This document shows positions 16,208 through 24,455 of a stretch of DNA of 64,000 bases, piece by piece (position 1 is the stretch's first letter; each line of letters starts with the position of its first letter). The position numbers and the translations under genes are program-made. This DNA comes from Vibrio sp. BS-M-Sm-2 (lineage in GTDB: Bacteria; Pseudomonadota; Gammaproteobacteria; Enterobacterales; Vibrionaceae), in assembly GCF_041504345.1 (NCBI RefSeq), contig NZ_CP167895.1, forward strand, positions 620,001 to 684,000, written 5' to 3'. The notes beneath the pieces were generated by a model. It searched no databases. It saw nothing but the letters and a program-made list of their open reading frames with translations, and was not told where the DNA came from.

Positions 16208-16717
16208 ATGTCCAAATATAGCCGAGAGCTAAAATGTATCATTGCTAAGCAATACTTAGATGGCACGTCATCTCTCTACTTAGCAAAACAATATTCAATT
16301 TCTTCAAGACAGATACGGTATTGGGCTCAAGTCTTTGCCATCCATGGTACTGATTCATTTTTACCAACTAACCATGCGGCTACTGCTCAGACAAAACGAA
16401 AAGCATTGAATTTAATGTGGACGAATGAATGGTCTCTCACGCACACTAGCGCAGTATTAAACCTCTCATCCCCTGGGATACTCTCAGTCTGGCTCAAACG
16501 ATTTAATGAGCTCGGTATCAAAGGGCTCAAAATGCGCCAGAAAGGAAGACCCTCAATGAAACAGCAACCTCAACGTACCACTAAGCCTGATAATGAAATG
16601 ACGCTTGAGGAGCTAAAAGAGGAGTTGGTTTACTTACGAACCGAGAATGCCGTTCTAAAAAAGTTGGAAGAGTTGGAGCAGGAAAAAAACCGTCGAACAA
16701 AGAAAAAGCGGTCATAG
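16208..16717 (+). CDS. IS3-family transposase OrfA (helix-turn-helix subunit)
   Basis: 169 residues starting MSKYSRELKC, with two helix-turn-helix blocks (about residues 5-50 and 70-110) that bind the IS ends, and a leucine-zipper-like tail (ELKEELVYLRTENAVLKKLEELEQE) typical of IS150-group OrfA. Near the 3' end, the heptamer A-AAA-AAC at 16684-16690 is in the correct phase for a -1 slip into orfB. Confidence 0.93.
   Translation: MSKYSRELKCIIAKQYLDGTSSLYLAKQYSISSRQIRYWAQVFAIHGTDSFLPTNHAATAQTKRKALNLMWTNEWSLTHTSAVLNLSSPGILSVWLKRFNELGIKGLKMRQKGRPSMKQQPQRTTKPDNEMTLEELKEELVYLRTENAVLKKLEELEQEKNRRTKKKRS
16684..16690 (+). other. Programmed -1 frameshift site of the transposase
   Basis: The heptamer A AAA AAC is in the orfA phase (orfA codons 16685-16687 and 16688-16690). 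After a -1 slip the frame is open straight into orfB, giving ...PSNKEKAVIALTLKGKYPLKHLL..., the usual junction of an OrfAB fusion transposase. Confidence 0.8.
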
Positions 16718-16743
16718 CTCTAACTCTTAAAGGCAAGTACCCG

Positions 16744-17556
16744 TTGAAGCACTTACTGCACACTCTACAGCTGGCAAAAAGTGTCTTTTATTATCAGGCT
16801 CAAACGAGCAAGCGCCCAAATAGCTACGAACGTGAGCTGCGGTTGATAAAGTCAATTTATCATGAGCATAAGGGCCGATACGGCTACCGCCGTATTCACT
16901 TGGAATTAAAAAATCAGGGGTTCGTGCTTAACCACAAAACGGTTCAAAGGCTTATGGCTCAGCTCAACCTTAAATCGACGGTCAGGATTAAAAAGTATCG
17001 TTCATACCGAGGAGAGTCTGGAACAGCTGCTCCCAACGTGCTTGAAAGAGATTTTAGTGCGACTCAACCCGACGAAAAGTGGGTAACTGATGTCACGGAG
17101 TTCAAAGTCAAAGAGCAGAAAGTATACTTGTCTCCCGTTGTCGACTTGTTTACTCAGGAAGTGGTTGCTTATAGAGTGGCCAAAAGTGCCTGCTTGCCGC
17201 TAGTCACGGATATGCTGACGGAAGCCATATCAAAGCTTAAACCCAACTCAAAGCCAATTATACATAGCGATCAAGGTTGGCAATATCGCCATCGACAGTA
17301 TCAAAAAAAGGTAGCGGAGAGTGGGTTAACACAAAGCATGTCGAGAAAAGGTAACTGCTTGGATAATGCGGTTGCTGAAAACTTTTTTGCTTTACTCAAA
17401 ACAGAGATGTATCACAACCAAAGCTTTGAAGATGCAGATGCTCTGATAGAGCAAATTAAAGAATACATCGAGTACTACAATACCAAACGTATAAAAGTGA
17501 AACTAAAAGGCCTGACTCCGATAGAATATCGAACTCAGGCCTTGAAAGCCGCTTAA
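16744..17556 (+). CDS. IS3-family transposase OrfB (DDE integrase domain)
   Basis: 270 residues from a nominal TTG; the frame is open back to the frameshift site, and the working protein is probably the OrfAB fusion. The rve catalytic core is intact: first Asp in DEKWVTDVTEF, second Asp in IIHSDQGWQY, and Glu in CLDNAVAENFFALLKTE. The N-terminal HTH_21 part has YGYRRIHLELKNQG. Confidence 0.93.
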   Translation: MKHLLHTLQLAKSVFYYQAQTSKRPNSYERELRLIKSIYHEHKGRYGYRRIHLELKNQGFVLNHKTVQRLMAQLNLKSTVRIKKYRSYRGESGTAAPNVLERDFSATQPDEKWVTDVTEFKVKEQKVYLSPVVDLFTQEVVAYRVAKSACLPLVTDMLTEAISKLKPNSKPIIHSDQGWQYRHRQYQKKVAESGLTQSMSRKGNCLDNAVAENFFALLKTEMYHNQSFEDADALIEQIKEYIEYYNTKRIKVKLKGLTPIEYRTQALKAA

Positions 17557-17629
17557 CAGAAATGTCCAACTTTACGGGGTCACTTCAATATGCTGTGGCT
17601 TTGTGATTAGAGTTGTGGAGTCTTTTTCG

Positions 17630-18808
17630 TTAGCTAGAGTGGTGTAAGCCGTTCCAAACAATGTCGCGGTATCGCGGTTGGTTGGTATCACCTTCAGTGC
17701 TAAATAGCATGATGGTTGCGTCTTGGTTTAAACCTAGCTCATCACGCACTGCTTGGTCTGCACCTTCACGACATAACGTGTAAAGTAAACCAAGTGTGAT
17801 AGCACCAGATTCGCCACTGATCACTTGCTCATCACCACTAAGTGGGTTGCCAAGGATACGCATACCCGTTGCTGAAACATTGTCGTCAACCGAAACAAAG
17901 TGATTGCTGCAATCGCGCAGTACAGGCCACGTTACTGGGTTTGGTTCACCGCAAGCAAGGCCCGCCATGATGGAGTGCATCTCGCCCGTTACATTAACCA
18001 TTTCGCCTTTCTCGCCAGAGCGGAAAATACAATCTGCCGCCGCAGGTTCAGCAATGATGGTTTCAAAGGTGTCAGCTCCCAGTTTATCTGCAAGGAAACC
18101 CAACACACCACCTGCCATTGCGCCTACACCGGCTTGCAGAAGAACGTGAGTTGGAGCGCCGAACTCCAATGCTTGAGCTTGCTCAACCGCTTCATCTGCC
18201 ATTGTCATGTAGCCTTGAGAAATCCACGTTGGGATCTCTTCATAACCATCCCATGCAGTGTCTTGAACTAGCATCCAACCGTTGTCTTGAGCGGTTTGGT
18301 TCGCCATGCGTACCGTGTCGTCGTAGTTCACTTCTGTCACGATACATTCGGCGCCTAGGCCTTGAATACGGTTAACACTTGCTTGAGATGAACCTTTTGG
18401 CATATAAACCACGGCTTTTTGGCCCATTTCACGAGCTGCCCAAGCGACACCTGTACCATGGTTGCCTGCGGTTGCTGTAGTAAAAACAAGTGGTTTTTCT
18501 AGTTTTGAAGCTACCGTTTTAAGGTTGATCTCAGAGATATCAATGCCAAGGTGCTTTGCCAATTGGCGACCCAGAGCGTAAGAACCGCCGAGCACCTTGA
18601 ATGCATTCAAACCGAAGCGTTTTGATTCGTCTTTAACGAGGATCGCCTTAACACCAAGCTGTTTAGCAAGATGTGGAAGAGACACGAGTGGAGTGGGTTG
18701 GTAGCCTTCGATCTGGCGGTGAAACTCACGCGCTTGTTGCGCTTGAGAGGCGGTAAACAGTTCGCAGACTTGACCAGTGTAGAATGAATTTTTTGATAGT
18801 TTTAACAT
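17630..18808 (-). CDS. dpaL: Diaminopropionate ammonia-lyase
   Basis: PLP-dependent cleavage of 2,3-diaminopropionate (both enantiomers, by family knowledge) to pyruvate and two ammonia. The protein follows E. coli YgeX/DpaL along its length: QPTPLVSL, the PLP lysine in DESKRFGLNAFKVLGG, TTATAGNHGTGVAWAA, YMPKGSSQASV, LLQAGVGAMAGG, IMAGLACGEPNP and GESGA. The start chosen is ATG at 18808 (393 residues; GTG three codons earlier possible; neither has a clear ribosome site). It is followed in transcription by the IS-disrupted terminator. Upstream on the same strand are ridA and a YheO-like regulator, a natural set because RidA hydrolyses the enamine/imine released by such lyases. Confidence 0.95.
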   Translation of the reverse strand: MLKLSKNSFYTGQVCELFTASQAQQAREFHRQIEGYQPTPLVSLPHLAKQLGVKAILVKDESKRFGLNAFKVLGGSYALGRQLAKHLGIDISEINLKTVASKLEKPLVFTTATAGNHGTGVAWAAREMGQKAVVYMPKGSSQASVNRIQGLGAECIVTEVNYDDTVRMANQTAQDNGWMLVQDTAWDGYEEIPTWISQGYMTMADEAVEQAQALEFGAPTHVLLQAGVGAMAGGVLGFLADKLGADTFETIIAEPAAADCIFRSGEKGEMVNVTGEMHSIMAGLACGEPNPVTWPVLRDCSNHFVSVDDNVSATGMRILGNPLSGDEQVISGESGAITLGLLYTLCREGADQAVRDELGLNQDATIMLFSTEGDTNQPRYRDIVWNGLHHSS

Positions 18809-18931
18809 AGGGCACACTTAGATACAGGCAGAGGAATTAAGGCCATCAAAGATGCTTAATGACCTTGTTTTTTCGTTATAGCTTCACGTTATTGGATTAA
18901 GCTATACGTCTTCAATTAAAGCGGTTCGTGA

Positions 18932-19315
18932 TTACTTGATGTAAGCGATCGCTTCAACTTCAACTAATGCGTCTTTTGGTAGACGAGCCGCTTCTACACA
19001 AGAGCGTGCCGGTGCGTTCTCTGTACCAAATACTTCCGTGTACACCTCGTTAAATGCAACGAAGTTTTCCATATCAGATAAGAAACATGTGGTTTTAATA
19101 ACGGTATCCAGTGAACCACCACTTTGTTCTAAAACTGCTTTTAGATTTTCTAGTGACATACGAGCTTGCTCTTTGATGCCACCTTCAACAAACGCCATTG
19201 TTTTTGCATCAAGCGGTAATTGACCAGAAGTGAAGATTAGGTCTTTGAATGCCATACCTTGAGAGTAAGGGCCGATTGCTGCTGGTGCTAGATCTGTATG
19301 GATTTTTGTTTTCAT
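18932..19315 (-). CDS. ridA: RidA family enamine/imine deaminase
   Basis: 127 residues starting MKTKIHTDLAPAAIGPYSQG; it speeds hydrolysis of reactive 2-aminoacrylate-type enamines to keto acids. The RidA-defining Arg is in APARSCVEAARLPKDALVEVEAIA. The ATG at 19315 is chosen because it matches the family N terminus and has an AGAGAAA site upstream. It lies between the regulator and dpaL in one operon and would deal with the aminoacrylate intermediate of the lyase. Confidence 0.94.
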   Translation of the reverse strand: MKTKIHTDLAPAAIGPYSQGMAFKDLIFTSGQLPLDAKTMAFVEGGIKEQARMSLENLKAVLEQSGGSLDTVIKTTCFLSDMENFVAFNEVYTEVFGTENAPARSCVEAARLPKDALVEVEAIAYIK

Positions 19316-19337
19316 TTCGTTTCTCTTTATAGGATTT

Positions 19338-20015
19338 CTATGCTCTAAACTCGCGGATGTATTTGTAAATAGCGTGACGAGTAATACCAAGACGCTCAGA
19401 TACGAATGCTGTCGCCTCTTTTAATTCGAAAATACCGTTCTCAAGCAATAGCTTGGTAATGGCTTTGTTTCGACCTTTTAAGTTGACTGACTCATCGTTG
19501 TCGACTTCAAAAATAGCGTGCTCAAGCGCTTGCTCAATCACTTCTGTTGTTGAAGCTCCAAAGTTCTCATGCACACCCACAGGGGCATGAGCCATGTCTG
19601 GCATTAAAGTTTTTATGATCTCAGGAAACGGGTGAGACAAGTTCATATTGATACAGAACAGCCCAATCGGTTTGCCATTTTCTCCAGCTAGCACACAGGT
19701 CGTAGATTTAAGCAGTGACCCATCTTTGCTGGTGGTGAAGTAACTCTTTGGCGTGACCTCACCAGTGCTCTCAAACACACTCAGCATTTTCAGCCCTAGA
19801 TCGGTGATAGGTGACCCTACTTCTCGACCCGTGTGGTGGCCGTTTACTATCTTCACTACCGACTTTTCAAAGCTCTCAAATGAATGAATCACAACCTCAC
19901 AGTGCGGACCAATAAAGTCGGCAATGGTTTCGGCTAAGCGAAAGTTCAGTGCGAGATGCTCTCTATCATTGCCGGTGAATTCAACGTTAAACGATTTATA
20001 TGCTGATGCGTTCAT
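19338..20015 (-). CDS. YheO/DauR-like transcriptional regulator
   Basis: 225 residues. The N-terminal part is a YheO-type PAS-like domain (about residues 20-130: GPHCEVVIHSFESFEKSVVKIVNGHHTGREVGSPITDLGL); the C-terminal part is the paired helix-turn-helix (LLLENGIFELKEATAFVSERLGITRHAIYKYIREF). Members such as DauR control amino-acid catabolism genes. It is first in the ridA-dpaL transcript and divergent from the M24 hydrolase operon, so it is the likely local regulator of both. Confidence 0.88.
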   Translation of the reverse strand: MNASAYKSFNVEFTGNDREHLALNFRLAETIADFIGPHCEVVIHSFESFEKSVVKIVNGHHTGREVGSPITDLGLKMLSVFESTGEVTPKSYFTTSKDGSLLKSTTCVLAGENGKPIGLFCINMNLSHPFPEIIKTLMPDMAHAPVGVHENFGASTTEVIEQALEHAIFEVDNDESVNLKGRNKAITKLLLENGIFELKEATAFVSERLGITRHAIYKYIREFRA

Positions 20016-20357
20016 TTTAGACCACTGTTGTTAACTTTAATTGCCTTTCATTATCTTTGGTTAATCGATGTATTTCAAGTTGCCAATTAACTTTATGTAA
20101 CTATAAGACTATATATCCGCTCCCTGTACAAGCCTAAAGTTACAAATAAGTACCCAAAATTGATCGTAATCAACAATATTTCCAGTTTTAGAAGGTTTCT
20201 GGTCACTATAGTTAACCCTAAGATCTTGGTCACATTATTTAACTGAAATGTCAGTAAGATGCTCGGCGTAACGTAAACAAAATTGAACTATAGGGTTGGT
20301 TACTGGTTGTGAAGAGCAGCAGAAGTGCCTACCTAAATACAATAATTAGAGGTTCCA
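20016..20357. promoter_or_regulatory. Divergent control region of the dpaL / M24 cluster
   Basis: 342 bases between the divergent operons. CTATAG occurs at 20206-20211 and 20288-20293, with AACCCTA (20214-20220) and TAGGGTT (20291-20297) as inverted arms 70 bases apart; these could be regulator half-sites, but the evidence is slight. No other element is supported. Confidence 0.35.
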
Positions 20358-21521
20358 ATGACTAACTACCTAAACCGCGGCTTTGAACAAGCTGAGTTTG
20401 AACACAGAACATCACGCGCTCAAAAAGTCATGCATGAGATGAATCTGGATGCGATGATTTTCACAACCGAGCCAAACGTTCGCTACTTCACTGGCTTCCA
20501 CACTCAGTTTTGGCATAGCCCAACTCGTCCATGGTTTGTCATCGTTCCTGCAGAAGGAAAGCCGATTGCGATTGTTCCTGAAATCGGAGCAAGTGGTATG
20601 GCGGGAACATGGCTCGACAACATTATTACTTGGCCTTCTCCTCGTCCTGAAGATGATGGCATTAGCTTAGTTGCTAGCGCATTGAACTCTCTGCCTTGTC
20701 GTCATGGCCGAGTAGGCGCAACGCTGGGCATTGAATCTCATCTACGTATGCCTGTGAACAACTACTTGAAATTAACCACCATGGTTAAGAAAGACTTTGT
20801 TGATGTGTCTTTAGCAATGCATGAACTTCGTCAGATCAAGTCACAAGCTGAAATCGAGAAAACGCGCGAAATCTGCCGCATTACCAATGTGGGCTTTAGC
20901 AAAATTCCTGGGTATGCCAAAGCAGGCATGACAGAGCGAGAAATCTGTAAACAGTTCCGTATCGATATGTTGTTAGAAGGGGCTGATGAGTGCCCTTACA
21001 TCATCGCAGGCTCAGGACCTGACGGTTACGACAGCATCATCATGGGCCCAACCGACCGCATCATAGAGCCGGGAGACGTGTTGATCATCGATACGGGTGC
21101 CGTGCGTGATGGTTACTTCTCTGATTTCGACCGCAACTGGGCATTTGGTCATGCAAGTGAGCAAACCAAAGCGGCATACCGCGCTACTTACGAAGCAACA
21201 ACTAAAGGCTTCGAGGCTGCGAAACCGGGCGCAACCACGACGGACATCTACAACGCGATGTGGGGAGTATTAGAAGCCAATGGTGCATTGGGTAACGACG
21301 TTGGTCGTCTTGGTCATGGTTTAGGTATGGAGCTGACAGAGCGCCCGTCTAACACGGCTACCGACAACACAGTACTTAAGCCAGGCATGGTGATGACACT
21401 AGAACCGGGCATGGTTTACGCGCCGGGTAAGTCGATGGTTCACGAAGAGAACATCGTGATCACTGAAGACGGCGCTGAATGGTTGAGCGAACGAGCTGAA
21501 CCAGAACTGATCATTATTTAG
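20358..21521 (+). CDS. M24-family hydrolase (prolidase/ectoine-hydrolase-like)
   Basis: 387 residues: an N-terminal creatinase-like domain (about 10-165, with TTEPNVRYFTGF) and a C-terminal pita-bread domain. All five usual dinuclear-metal ligands appear present: two Asp in DTGAVRDGYFSDFDRNW, His in GHGLGMELTE, Glu in LEPGM and Glu in VHEENIVI. The family includes Xaa-Pro peptidases, creatinase and ectoine hydrolase; the retained metal site argues for a real metallo-amidohydrolase. First gene of a six-gene operon with a EutA-like protein, permeases and an M20 deacylase. The substrate is unknown. Confidence 0.9.
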   Translation: MTNYLNRGFEQAEFEHRTSRAQKVMHEMNLDAMIFTTEPNVRYFTGFHTQFWHSPTRPWFVIVPAEGKPIAIVPEIGASGMAGTWLDNIITWPSPRPEDDGISLVASALNSLPCRHGRVGATLGIESHLRMPVNNYLKLTTMVKKDFVDVSLAMHELRQIKSQAEIEKTREICRITNVGFSKIPGYAKAGMTEREICKQFRIDMLLEGADECPYIIAGSGPDGYDSIIMGPTDRIIEPGDVLIIDTGAVRDGYFSDFDRNWAFGHASEQTKAAYRATYEATTKGFEAAKPGATTTDIYNAMWGVLEANGALGNDVGRLGHGLGMELTERPSNTATDNTVLKPGMVMTLEPGMVYAPGKSMVHEENIVITEDGAEWLSERAEPELIII

Positions 21522-21616
21522 CTCAAAATTTAACGCCTTACAAATTTAACACCCTACAAAAGCTGACTCTGGACTCTGGAGTCAGCATATAAAAACTATA
21601 AAAATACGAGTTTCTC

Positions 21617-22387
21617 ATGCAAACAATAGAACAGTTTCGACAATTTGAAATACCATTACAGCACGTTCAGGCACCAAGAATTGGTCGAGTTCATATCGGT
21701 TTAGTACAACTAAGTACTGATCACTCTTTAGAGATGGACTGGGCAAAATTACTGGGTACACAAGCAGGGGTATTTAGTTCCCGAGTGTATTACAGCAGCG
21801 AAATGACTCCAGAAGCGCTCGACCAAATTGCGGTTGGGATCAGTGAAGCATCAGATCTGATAGCGACGGGTTTACCGATGGATGTCATGGCGTTTGGTTG
21901 TACTTCAGCCTCTATCATTATTGGTGAAGAGAAAGTCGCCAATCTTCTTACTCAAAATCGCGGTGATATTCCCGCAACCAATCCATGGACAGCTGCTCAA
22001 GCCGCATTCAAGCATTTGGGTGCAAAAAAAGTTGCCGTGTTTTCCCCTTACCCAACCGAAGTGAATTTCCCTCTTTATCAACAACTGACTGCCGCTGGCT
22101 TTGAAGTTCCTGTTTTAGGTTCACTTGGCATTGAGAAAGACACTGACATCACGACGGTTTCAAAGGAATCGATGATGGAAGCGTTGAGCAAAATGTTGCC
22201 GGGCTCTGGTGCCGATGTGGTGTTTATGTCTTGCACCAACCTTCGTGTTCTTGACCACATTCAAGAGATTGAAGATCGATTTGGTATCCCAGTCGTGTGC
22301 AGCAACTCTGCGATGTTCTGGCACTGCATGCACTTAGTCGGCAACAAAGCTCAATGTCCAGGTTACGGACAATTGCTAAATCAATAG
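21617..22387 (+). CDS. Asp/Glu racemase-superfamily protein (EutA / arylmalonate decarboxylase-like)
   Basis: 256 residues. Two Cys-containing motifs sit where this superfamily carries its catalytic pair: FGCTSASIIIGE and MSCTNLRVLD, with GIPVVCSNSAMFWHC near the end. Relatives include maleate isomerase, arylmalonate decarboxylase and the EutA protein of ectoine-utilisation operons. Position after an M24 hydrolase repeats the eut gene order partner set. The reaction may be a racemisation or isomerisation of an amino-acid intermediate; this is an inference from neighbours. Confidence 0.85.
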   Translation: MQTIEQFRQFEIPLQHVQAPRIGRVHIGLVQLSTDHSLEMDWAKLLGTQAGVFSSRVYYSSEMTPEALDQIAVGISEASDLIATGLPMDVMAFGCTSASIIIGEEKVANLLTQNRGDIPATNPWTAAQAAFKHLGAKKVAVFSPYPTEVNFPLYQQLTAAGFEVPVLGSLGIEKDTDITTVSKESMMEALSKMLPGSGADVVFMSCTNLRVLDHIQEIEDRFGIPVVCSNSAMFWHCMHLVGNKAQCPGYGQLLNQ

Positions 22388-22413
22388 CAACCAATGAATA
22401 AAGGAATTTTAAG

Positions 22414-23376
22414 ATGAGTAATACAACTAAAGGTTGGTTAGCTGCCATTTTCATTGGCATGCTTTGGGGTATTCCGTGGATCGTAGGGACACCTATTTTA
22501 GAAGTAATGGATGCACAAGTCTTGGTATGGGTTCGCTATACCGTCGCTTTCATTACGCTGTTTGTGATTATCCAAGTCAGCAATGCGATGGGTAAACCAC
22601 AGAAAAAAGTCGATTTTAAACTTAATTGGGCAAACCGACACGACATCTTCTGGGCGGCATGTTGCGGCATTATTGGTCAAGGTGCTTTCAGTTTTCTATC
22701 GTTCCTATCTCTTGATTACATTACTGCTTCAGAAAACGGCGTGATCCAAGGCCTTATCCCAATCATCATTTTGTGTGTTGGTTTCCTTCGCCACGGCGAG
22801 CGTTTTACACCACTACAAATCTTGGCAGCTGTTGGCGCCTTCGTTGGTGTCGCTATTTTGGTCATGGACCCTTCTGTTGAAGGCAGCGGGTTTAACATTG
22901 GTCACTTGATCTGTCTGGGTAGTGCCGCGAGCTTCTCTACGATGGCTTACGCTCGTGCCAAGCTTGCTGAGAAATATGGTTCAGTGGCGACGATGTATCA
23001 CCAGTTTGTTTTTGCGGCAATTGGCTTCGGTCTTTACCTACTGGTTGTCGGCGCCGATTTCTCTTCAGCTCTCGGTATTTTCAGTTCTCCACTTCGTATG
23101 GCTTGTATTGCAATTCTGGGTGTGGGTATTTCAGGTATCAGCTACCTAATCTACATCTATGCAATGGAACGAGTCGGCGTAGACGGAACGGGTATGGCAC
23201 TTAACTTGATGCCTCTGTCTTCTTTCGTCCTGGCTGTGTTTGCTCTCGGTGAAGCGGTGACGCCAATGCGACTACTAGCGATTGCAGTCGTTATTGGCTC
23301 AATGATGTTGTTCATGAAGTTTGGTAAGGCGAAGAAAAAAGCGCCTCAGCTGAAAACGGCGACAGACGTTAACTAG
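22414..23376 (+). CDS. EamA-family (DMT superfamily) permease 1
   Basis: 320 residues, ten predicted membrane helices in two EamA halves (MLWGIPWIVGTPILEVMDAQVLVWVRY in the first; GVDGTGMALNLMPLSSFVLAV in the second). The ribosome site AAGGAA precedes ATG. DMT carriers usually export or take up amino acids and metabolites. It is very similar in layout to the third permease gene at 24456. Confidence 0.9.
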   Translation: MSNTTKGWLAAIFIGMLWGIPWIVGTPILEVMDAQVLVWVRYTVAFITLFVIIQVSNAMGKPQKKVDFKLNWANRHDIFWAACCGIIGQGAFSFLSFLSLDYITASENGVIQGLIPIIILCVGFLRHGERFTPLQILAAVGAFVGVAILVMDPSVEGSGFNIGHLICLGSAASFSTMAYARAKLAEKYGSVATMYHQFVFAAIGFGLYLLVVGADFSSALGIFSSPLRMACIAILGVGISGISYLIYIYAMERVGVDGTGMALNLMPLSSFVLAVFALGEAVTPMRLLAIAVVIGSMMLFMKFGKAKKKAPQLKTATDVN

Positions 23377-23409
23377 CGAAAAACCACTAAATAAAATTAT
23401 GAGTAACAA

Positions 23410-23427
23410 GGCGGTGTGCGCACCGCC
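23410..23427 (+). other. GC-rich hairpin between permease genes 1 and 2
   Basis: GGCGGTG-TGCG-CACCGCC, a perfect seven-base stem without a T run, 30 bases before the second permease start. Probably an mRNA-stability or partial attenuation element. Confidence 0.5.
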
Positions 23428-23456
23428 GTTACCTAAAAATTATGGAAGATAGAAAG

Positions 23457-24452
23457 ATGAACACAACAAACAGAGACACATTTTTAGGATGGACTGCTGC
23501 CATTGCTGTTGCCTGTATCTGGGGCGTAACTGGGGTGGTCTCTAAGCCGCTTTCTATGGCTGTTGACCCTATGACATTGGTATTTTTCCGCTACGTTACT
23601 GCGGTAATTGGCCTTTCCATCATTTTCTTTTTTACATCACGTAGTAAAAGCTTGAGCGCTGACTTGGGTTCTTCGTTAAAGATCGATACCAAAGATATTG
23701 GTCGCATTGCGCTTTGTGGCATCGTTGGACAAGGGGTGTTTTCACTGTTCAACTTCCTTTCTCTTTCTCACATTGGTGCGACTGAAAACGGTGTTATTCA
23801 AGGCATGCAGCCGTTCGCGACGGTTTTCTTTGGCATGATGTTTATGAACTTCCGCATGAACAAGATTCAGTGGGGTGCTTTTATTGCTTCGGCGGTTTGT
23901 ATTTACGCAATGAGTGTTGGTCCGACAAACTCCATTGAAGGTGGTACGCCACTACTAGGTTACGTTTACGTGACGTGTTCAATGCTGGCGTTAGCGTGGA
24001 CAGCTCACTTACGAGCTAGTTTAGCGGACAAATACGGTTCAGTTGTTTCTATGCTTTACCAATACATCTCAGTTGCAGTAATGGGCATCATCGTTGTATT
24101 GACCATGGGCTTAGACCTATCTCAGATTTACATTATCTTCTCTAGCCCGCTGTTAATTGCTTTGCTTATTTTCTTAGGTACGGGTATCTCTGGCGGTAGC
24201 TACCTTATTCAACTGTATTCTTTCAAGCGTATCGGTGTCGAAAAGGCAACGATGGCATTAAATCTCATGCCTTTGGTTGGCTACTTAGTGGCGGTTTTAA
24301 CACTTGGCGAACAGATGGCAATGGGCAAAACCATCGTTGTTTCATTAATTGTGGTCGCACTTTACGTGTTCACGAAGTTTGAGACAAAGCAGGAAGAACA
24401 ATCTTCAGAAAATTTAGCTTGCGATAAAAAAGCAACACCAGAAGCGAGCTAA
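23457..24452 (+). CDS. EamA-family permease 2
   Basis: 331 residues from the ATG at 23457, chosen because GGAAG sits eight bases upstream; an ATG five codons earlier is weaker. Two EamA halves with about ten helices (CIWGVTGVVSKPLSMAVDPMTLVFFRY; GVEKATMALNLMPLVGYLVAV). It is less like the other two than they are to each other, and has a charged tail of about 25 residues. Confidence 0.88.
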   Translation: MNTTNRDTFLGWTAAIAVACIWGVTGVVSKPLSMAVDPMTLVFFRYVTAVIGLSIIFFFTSRSKSLSADLGSSLKIDTKDIGRIALCGIVGQGVFSLFNFLSLSHIGATENGVIQGMQPFATVFFGMMFMNFRMNKIQWGAFIASAVCIYAMSVGPTNSIEGGTPLLGYVYVTCSMLALAWTAHLRASLADKYGSVVSMLYQYISVAVMGIIVVLTMGLDLSQIYIIFSSPLLIALLIFLGTGISGGSYLIQLYSFKRIGVEKATMALNLMPLVGYLVAVLTLGEQMAMGKTIVVSLIVVALYVFTKFETKQEEQSSENLACDKKATPEAS

Positions 24453-24455
24453 GTG

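Larger units (their letters stand above)
16162..17587 (+). mobile_element. Complete IS3-family insertion sequence (IS150-like), 1426 bp
   Basis: Terminal inverted repeats of 25 bases (16162-16186 and 17563-17587) match at 21 of 25 positions and start TGAA-TGACCCC. A three-base ATA duplication flanks the element. Inside are orfA and orfB in overlapping frames with a slippery heptamer and an intact DDE core, so the element looks functional and recently inserted. Its point of insertion is the exact centre of a terminator palindrome. Confidence 0.93.

Noticed and set aside
15991..16266. Minus-strand frame across melR and the IS end
   Set aside because: It spans the IS junction, so it cannot be an ancestral gene, and it is antisense to melR.
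17630..18808. Threonine dehydratase or EutB instead of diaminopropionate ammonia-lyase
   Set aside because: The full-length pattern (ESKRFGLNAFK, MAGLACGEPNP, VNYDDTVR) fits DpaL much better.
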